Assembly (NCBI RefSeq): GCF_003385895.1
Contig: NZ_QRDQ01000008.1
Span: 186,001 to 250,000, forward strand
Reading direction: 5' to 3'
DNA from: Flavobacterium cutihirudinis
Lineage (GTDB): Bacteria > Bacteroidota > Bacteroidia > Flavobacteriales > Flavobacteriaceae
DNA length: 64,000 nt
Below, one piece after another: positions 60,549-64,000 of the stretch. Numbering within the stretch: position 1 is the stretch's first letter; each line of letters starts with the position of its first letter. A program made the position numbers and the translations under genes. The notes beneath the pieces were generated by a model. It was not told the DNA's origin, ran no database searches, and saw nothing but the letters and a program-made list of their open reading frames with translations.

Positions 60549-60624
60549 GAAAGTGTGCAGTCGCAGTCGCAGTTTTCGGCTTTCAAATAAATAATTCTGT
60601 AAACTGCGACTTTGACTGTGACTA
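60549..60624. repeat. Inverted word repeat, CAGTCGCAGTTT family
   Basis: GTGTGCAGTCGCAGTCGCAG on the left faces CTGCGACTTTGACTGTGAC on the right. Fourth locus of the family seen at 22393, 57543 and 58880. Confidence 0.75.
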
Positions 60625-60628
60625 AAAC

Positions 60629-60985
60629 CTACTCAATAAACTTTCTTTCTAAAAAATAACTTACAATTGCTTCTTTCATCAAAACCGATTGTTCGCCAGC
60701 TTTTAATGGTGGCAACTGCTCTTTTACTTTGTAATGCGGCCAACCGTCTTCGTCAAAATACTCGAATTCGTAAAAGCCATACGGTTCTAATAATCTGCAA
60801 ATGGCAATATGCATTAAGTTCAGTTTTTCATCTTTCTTGAATTCACGGTGCACTTTTCCAAATTCCTGAACTCCAATAAGGTAAATTATGGCATCTAAAT
60901 CTAAATCTTCTCCTTGCGAAAATTGATTTGAAAGTATATCGACGAGCTTTTCCCATCGCTCTTTTAGTTGTGTATCTCTGGACAT
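60629..60985 (-). CDS. Hypothetical protein
   Basis: 118 residues without signal or membrane segment. Mostly helical at the start (TQLKERWEKLVDILSNQFSQGEDLDLDAIIYLIGVQEFGKVHREFKKDEK), then aromatic and acidic (EPYGFYEFEYFDEDGWPHYKVKEQLPPL). It has its own -7 box. No family was recognised. Confidence 0.6.
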   Translation of the reverse strand: MSRDTQLKERWEKLVDILSNQFSQGEDLDLDAIIYLIGVQEFGKVHREFKKDEKLNLMHIAICRLLEPYGFYEFEYFDEDGWPHYKVKEQLPPLKAGEQSVLMKEAIVSYFLERKFIE

Positions 60986-60989
60986 TTGT

Positions 60990-61032
60990 TTTTTAATTAT
61001 AAATTATGAATTGTGAATTATAAATTCAGAAA
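60990..61032. repeat. Word repeat, AATTATAAATT / TGAATTGTGAATT
   Basis: AATTATAAATTATGAATTGT and TGAATTATAAATTCAG form partly self-complementary words in the leader of the gene at 60985. Low-complexity composition makes this weaker than the others. Confidence 0.45.
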
Positions 61033-61049
61033 GCATAAATTTTAGATGG

Positions 61050-61057
61050 CAAAGATA
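61050..61057 (-). promoter_or_regulatory. -7 box of the hypothetical gene at 60985
   Basis: On the minus strand it reads TATCTTTG, a full TAnnTTTG match, giving a leader of about 60 bases that contains the preceding word repeat. Confidence 0.5.
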
Positions 61058-61120
61058 CGGACTTCAATTCCAAAGACCTTAAAAAATTAAATACATTGAA
61101 AAGTTGCTAAATTTTTGTTC

Positions 61121-61165
61121 CGAAAAAACCTCTGAACCTTTGTCTCTCTGAACCTCTGAACCTTA
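61121..61165. repeat. Direct word repeat, CTCTGAACCTTTG
   Basis: CTCTGAACCTT occurs twice and a related CTCTGAACC once. Part of the word-repeat group. Confidence 0.5.
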
Positions 61166-61173
61166 AAAAAACA

Positions 61174-61181
61174 TATATTTG
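61174..61181 (+). promoter_or_regulatory. -7 box of the CvpA-family gene
   Basis: TATATTTG matches TAnnTTTG, 26 bases before the ATG. Confidence 0.55.
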
Positions 61182-61207
61182 CGCCTCATTAAACACAAAA
61201 CCAAATC

Positions 61208-61750
61208 ATGAGTTTTTTTGATATTATCGTTGCCGCACTTTTAGTTTACAGTCTATACAAAGGAATTAAAAACGGGCTTTTTGTTGAAGTTGCTTCTTTT
61301 ATTTCTTTGTTGCTTGGAATTTATCTTGCGATTAAATTTTCGTCGTTAATGACAGGCATAATTTCAAAACATGTTTCCTGGAATCCTACCAATATTCAGA
61401 TTACTGCTTTTATCTTAACTTTTATTCTTGTTGTTATTGGCGTTTATTTCTTAGCCAAAATATTAACCGGAATCGCCGATTTTGCGATGTTGGGCTGGAT
61501 GAACAAATTAGGCGGCGGTTTTTTCAGAGTTTTAAAAAGCATCCTGATCTTAAGTATTTTTATCGCTCTTTTTGAAAAAATAAACTTCAATAATACTTTT
61601 GCGAAACAAGAAACTTTAGACAAATCTATTTTCTACAATCCCGTAAAAAAAGTTGCTGCGTTTGTCTATCCTTCAATTGAGAAATGGTACGATAGTTTTA
61701 AAAAAGAAAACACACAAAAAACGGACGAAACATCAGAAACTGAAAAATAA
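61208..61750 (+). CDS. cvpA: CvpA-family inner membrane protein
   Basis: 180 residues with four membrane segments (about 5-20, 28-48, 66-88, 105-122). The family pattern DIIVAALLVYSLYKGIKNGLFVEVASFISLLLGIYLAIKFS and the central GWMNKLGGGFFRVLKSILILS match the CvpA group. E. coli CvpA is linked to colicin V export and to envelope stress resistance. A charged C-terminal tail of about 45 residues follows. Monocistronic by layout. Confidence 0.88.
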   Translation: MSFFDIIVAALLVYSLYKGIKNGLFVEVASFISLLLGIYLAIKFSSLMTGIISKHVSWNPTNIQITAFILTFILVVIGVYFLAKILTGIADFAMLGWMNKLGGGFFRVLKSILILSIFIALFEKINFNNTFAKQETLDKSIFYNPVKKVAAFVYPSIEKWYDSFKKENTQKTDETSETEK

Positions 61751-61767
61751 TTTGTTGTTTTTGATAT

Positions 61768-61931
61768 AGCTCCAGAGGGGCAGAATATTTATAGAGATTT
61801 AATCCTGAGAATCCAAAAGAGCTCCAGCGGAGCGAAATACATTTAAAAAGAAATTTACATCTCGCTCCGCTGGAGCTCTTTTGCATTGACAACGATGTGT
61901 TTTCTATAAATATAGCGCTTCTCCGAAGCTC
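61768..61931. repeat. Nested palindromic element, CTCCAGCGGAGCGA family
   Basis: A perfect 21-bp inner arm (61815-61835 with 61862-61882; core GAGCTCCAGCGGAGCGA) lies inside imperfect outer arms (AGCTCCAGAGGGGCAGAA near 61769; complementary TCTATAAATATAGCGC and CTCCGAAGCT near 61903-61930). It occupies most of the cvpA/AraC gap. It looks like a MITE-like or REP doublet without a transposase. Confidence 0.8.
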
Positions 61932-62036
61932 ATTTTTAATTAACTTTTACAAAACATTTCATTTTCAAATATTTGCAGGAAATATTTTATCTTGCTCCGT
62001 ATTTCCAACTACCGATTTTAACCAAAAATCTAAACC

Positions 62037-63125
62037 ATGTTGTACTTAACGGGCATCATAATTACCTTTTTTCTGGTTGTTATTCTGGCAAGCAAAAAAA
62101 ATAAAAGCGAAGCGGATAAAATTCTGGCGTGTTGGCTGTTTTTTACCGGATTTCATTTGTTTTTGTACTATCTGCATTATAAAAATGATTTTGCTTCGTT
62201 TCCATTTTTATTAGGTTTTGAACTTCCAATGCCTTTGCTCCAAGGACCATTTTTGTATTTGTACACTTCGGCATTGACCAGCCAAAATGAGCATAAAAAA
62301 TACAATCTTTTTCATTTTTTGCCTTTTTTAATAGCCTGTTTAATTCTGATTCCGTTTTTTGAACTTTCCTTCGAAGAAAAATTGGAGGTTTTTAAGAATG
62401 AAGGAAAAGGTTATGAAAACTTGATTCTAATTCTTTATACTGCAATTCTTATTTCGGGAATTGTTTATGCACTGCTTTCACTTCAAAAACTTTCAAAACA
62501 TCGAAAAAACATTTCGGAAGCATTTTCTTCTACCGAAAAAATCAATCTTAGCTGGCTTCAATATTTAATTCTTGGCTCTAGTATTATCTGGATTGTTGTT
62601 ATTTTTTTTAATGATGAATATATCTTTTCGGTCGTGGTTTTTTATTTGATGTTTATTGGTTATTTCGGAATAAAACAAGTTGGGATTTTTACGAATCAGA
62701 CTATTTCTGAAAATAAAATTTCGATGATTTCCACTGTTGAGAATATTGAAACTGAAAAGATAAAATATGAAAAATCAAGTTTAAGCGATTCTGAACGTCA
62801 ATCCATTCATCATAATTTAACTACGATTATGACGAATGAAAAATTGTACAAAAACCCGGATTTGACCTTATCGGAATTATCTCAAAAATTAAATATTCAT
62901 CCGAATGTTCTTTCTCAAGTAATCAATTCTGCAGAAGGAAAAAACTTTTACGATTATATCAATTCGCAACGTGTAGCAGAATTTAAAAAATTGATTCTTT
63001 TACCCGAAAATCAAAAATTCACTTTGTTGTCTGTTGCTTTCGAATGCGGATTTAATTCGAAAACGGCTTTTAACCGAAACTTTAAAAAAGAAACGGGAAT
63101 TTCTCCTTCTGAATATTTAAAATAA
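62037..63125 (+). CDS. AraC-family regulator with an N-terminal membrane domain
   Basis: 362 residues. The first 220 or so form about seven membrane helices (LYLTGIIITFFLVVILAS, ILACWLFFTGFHLFLYYLH and others). A linker leads to a C-terminal AraC DNA-binding domain (about 258-362): two helix-turn-helix units, LTLSELSQKLNIHPNVLSQVINSAEGKNFYDYINSQRV and FTLLSVAFECGFNSKTAFNRNFKKETGISPSEYL. Membrane-anchored AraC regulators are common in Bacteroidota and sense envelope signals. It may act on the alpha/beta hydrolase gene that follows. Confidence 0.9.
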   Translation: MLYLTGIIITFFLVVILASKKNKSEADKILACWLFFTGFHLFLYYLHYKNDFASFPFLLGFELPMPLLQGPFLYLYTSALTSQNEHKKYNLFHFLPFLIACLILIPFFELSFEEKLEVFKNEGKGYENLILILYTAILISGIVYALLSLQKLSKHRKNISEAFSSTEKINLSWLQYLILGSSIIWIVVIFFNDEYIFSVVVFYLMFIGYFGIKQVGIFTNQTISENKISMISTVENIETEKIKYEKSSLSDSERQSIHHNLTTIMTNEKLYKNPDLTLSELSQKLNIHPNVLSQVINSAEGKNFYDYINSQRVAEFKKLILLPENQKFTLLSVAFECGFNSKTAFNRNFKKETGISPSEYLK

Positions 63126-63132
63126 GTTTTTT

Positions 63133-63280
63133 TGTTTCTCGCAGATTCCGCAGATTTAAACAGATTTTTAAATCATTTTAATCCTATAATCTGTGGCAAA
63201 ATAACTTCACGCCTTTTCGAGCAAATTTCAATACAAAAAAGCTTAGCAACTTAGCGTCTTAGTAACTTAGCCGCTTAAAA
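63133..63280. repeat. Mixed word repeats (CACAGATT and CTTAGCAACTTAG families)
   Basis: 63133-63202 has CGCAGATTCCGCAGATTT and ATAATCTGTGGCAA words as at 19705. 63238-63280 has CTTAGCAACTTAGCGTCTTAG words as at 56229. They lie in the 232-base gap between the AraC gene and the hydrolase. Confidence 0.7.
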
Positions 63281-63357
63281 AAAGAACCACCTTACAAGTT
63301 GGGGCGACTCATGTACTTCCGAAACACATCTTTGCATAAACTTTTAAAAACTATGCA

Positions 63358-64000
63358 ATGAAAACCAACTTACTTTATTCAGCAGCAATTGCTGTTTCGA
63401 TTTTCTTTTTTCTTGGATGTGAAAACGAAAATGATATTGACGGCATCGGGAATTTAGTTCCGAAAACGGTTGATCAAGATCCAACATTACCTTCAATTTC
63501 AGTTAATGGAACACAGCTTCATGCGGAGACTTTTGGAAATCCAAATAATCCAATGCTGATTTTTTTACACGGCGGCCCAGGTTCTGATTACCGTAATGGT
63601 TTAAATGTACAACAACTAGCAACCGACGGTTATTATGTTGTATTCTATGATCAGCGAGGTTCCGGATTGTCTAAAAGGCATGATAAAAACAGTTATTCCA
63701 TTCAACTTGTTTTAGACGATCTTACTGAGGTCATCAAATACTATCGAACGTCACCCCAGCAAAAAGTTTTTCTCCTCGGACATTCGTGGGGCGCGATGTT
63801 GGGAGCCGCTTATGTCAACTCTTATCCCGATAAAATAGACGGATTAATTCTCGCCGAACCGGGCGGACTTAATAAAAAACTCTTAGATGATTATGGCGAA
63901 ATGAGTCGAAAAATCAACATTTTTTCTGAAGTAACCAGCAATCTTTTATACGTCGATCAGTTCTTGACCGGTAAAGAAAATCAGCATGAAATTCTTGATT
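63358..64000 (+). CDS. Alpha/beta hydrolase lipoprotein, proline iminopeptidase-like (runs off the window)
   Basis: 214 codons are open to the end. A lipoprotein signal (MKTNLLYSAAIAVSIFFFLGC) and a linker precede an alpha/beta hydrolase domain. The oxyanion motif HGGPGSDYR, the DQRGSG motif and the nucleophile elbow GHSWG (typical of proline iminopeptidases and related hydrolases) are clear. The acid and histidine of the triad lie beyond the window. The lipid anchor would put it in the envelope, unusual for the family's cytoplasmic members. The preceding AraC regulator may control it. Confidence 0.82.
   Translation, partial: MKTNLLYSAAIAVSIFFFLGCENENDIDGIGNLVPKTVDQDPTLPSISVNGTQLHAETFGNPNNPMLIFLHGGPGSDYRNGLNVQQLATDGYYVVFYDQRGSGLSKRHDKNSYSIQLVLDDLTEVIKYYRTSPQQKVFLLGHSWGAMLGAAYVNSYPDKIDGLILAEPGGLNKKLLDDYGEMSRKINIFSEVTSNLLYVDQFLTGKENQHEILD

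Overview
The window looks like chromosomal DNA from a Flavobacterium-type member of the Bacteroidota. The evidence is low GC (roughly one third by eye), no consistent Shine-Dalgarno sites, many promoters of the Bacteroidota type (a -7 box TAnnTTTG, often with TTTG about 19 bases upstream), a type IX secretion component (PorZ-like) with a sorting tail, a TonB-dependent receptor with a carboxypeptidase-like N-domain, and a complete Bat aerotolerance operon. No tRNA, rRNA, transposase, prophage or CRISPR array was seen. Most of the window is core genome.

Layout. 1-10.5 kb (minus strand): start of an OmpA-like outer membrane protein, kbl, a RecB/AddA-like helicase-nuclease, lspA, a TraR/DksA protein without its zinc cysteines, a type 2 isoleucyl-tRNA synthetase and recO. 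10.6-21.2 kb: porZ-like, gdhA, an outer membrane protein, a trans-sulfuration enzyme, a DUF3298-type lipoprotein, an AlbA_2 protein, an SDR, a GNAT and an aldo/keto reductase. 21.4-30.8 kb (plus): moxR, DUF58, a BatD-like protein, batA, batB, batC, batD, batE. 31-36.8 kb: 5-formyl-THF cyclo-ligase and an aspartoacylase-like protein (minus), then uvrC and a patatin/beta-barrel protein (plus). 37-43 kb: homogentisate dioxygenase and 4-hydroxyphenylpyruvate dioxygenase, a candidate small RNA, DUF3108, a tryptophan 2,3-dioxygenase homologue and an M23 lipoprotein. 43-44.6 kb: three unrecognised genes. 44.7-54 kb: pgi, the TonB receptor, a small membrane protein, rlpA, DinB, an ArsC-like protein, a structured RNA-like element, yicC, gmk, nadD. 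54-64 kb: a PKD lipoprotein, LysR with a divergent DJ-1 protein and a YqhD-type dehydrogenase, gpsA, pheS, cvpA, a membrane-anchored AraC regulator and the start of an alpha/beta hydrolase lipoprotein.

The genes fall into working groups: tyrosine (and perhaps tryptophan) breakdown, reactive-aldehyde handling, the Bat envelope-stress complex, envelope biogenesis (lspA, OmpA-like, rlpA, PorZ-like) and translation (ileS, pheS).

The most striking material lies between the genes. Many intergenic gaps, including most gaps inside the Bat operon, carry short self-complementary 'word' repeats. At least a dozen sequence families are visible and several recur at distant loci. No transposase or RAYT gene that could explain them is present. 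Other points worth a second look are the swapped GXHH signature in IleRS, the structured element after the ArsC-like gene, the promoter-hairpin-terminator unit after hppD, and several enzymes with altered active-site residues (tryptophan dioxygenase homologue, M23 peptidase, DksA-like protein).
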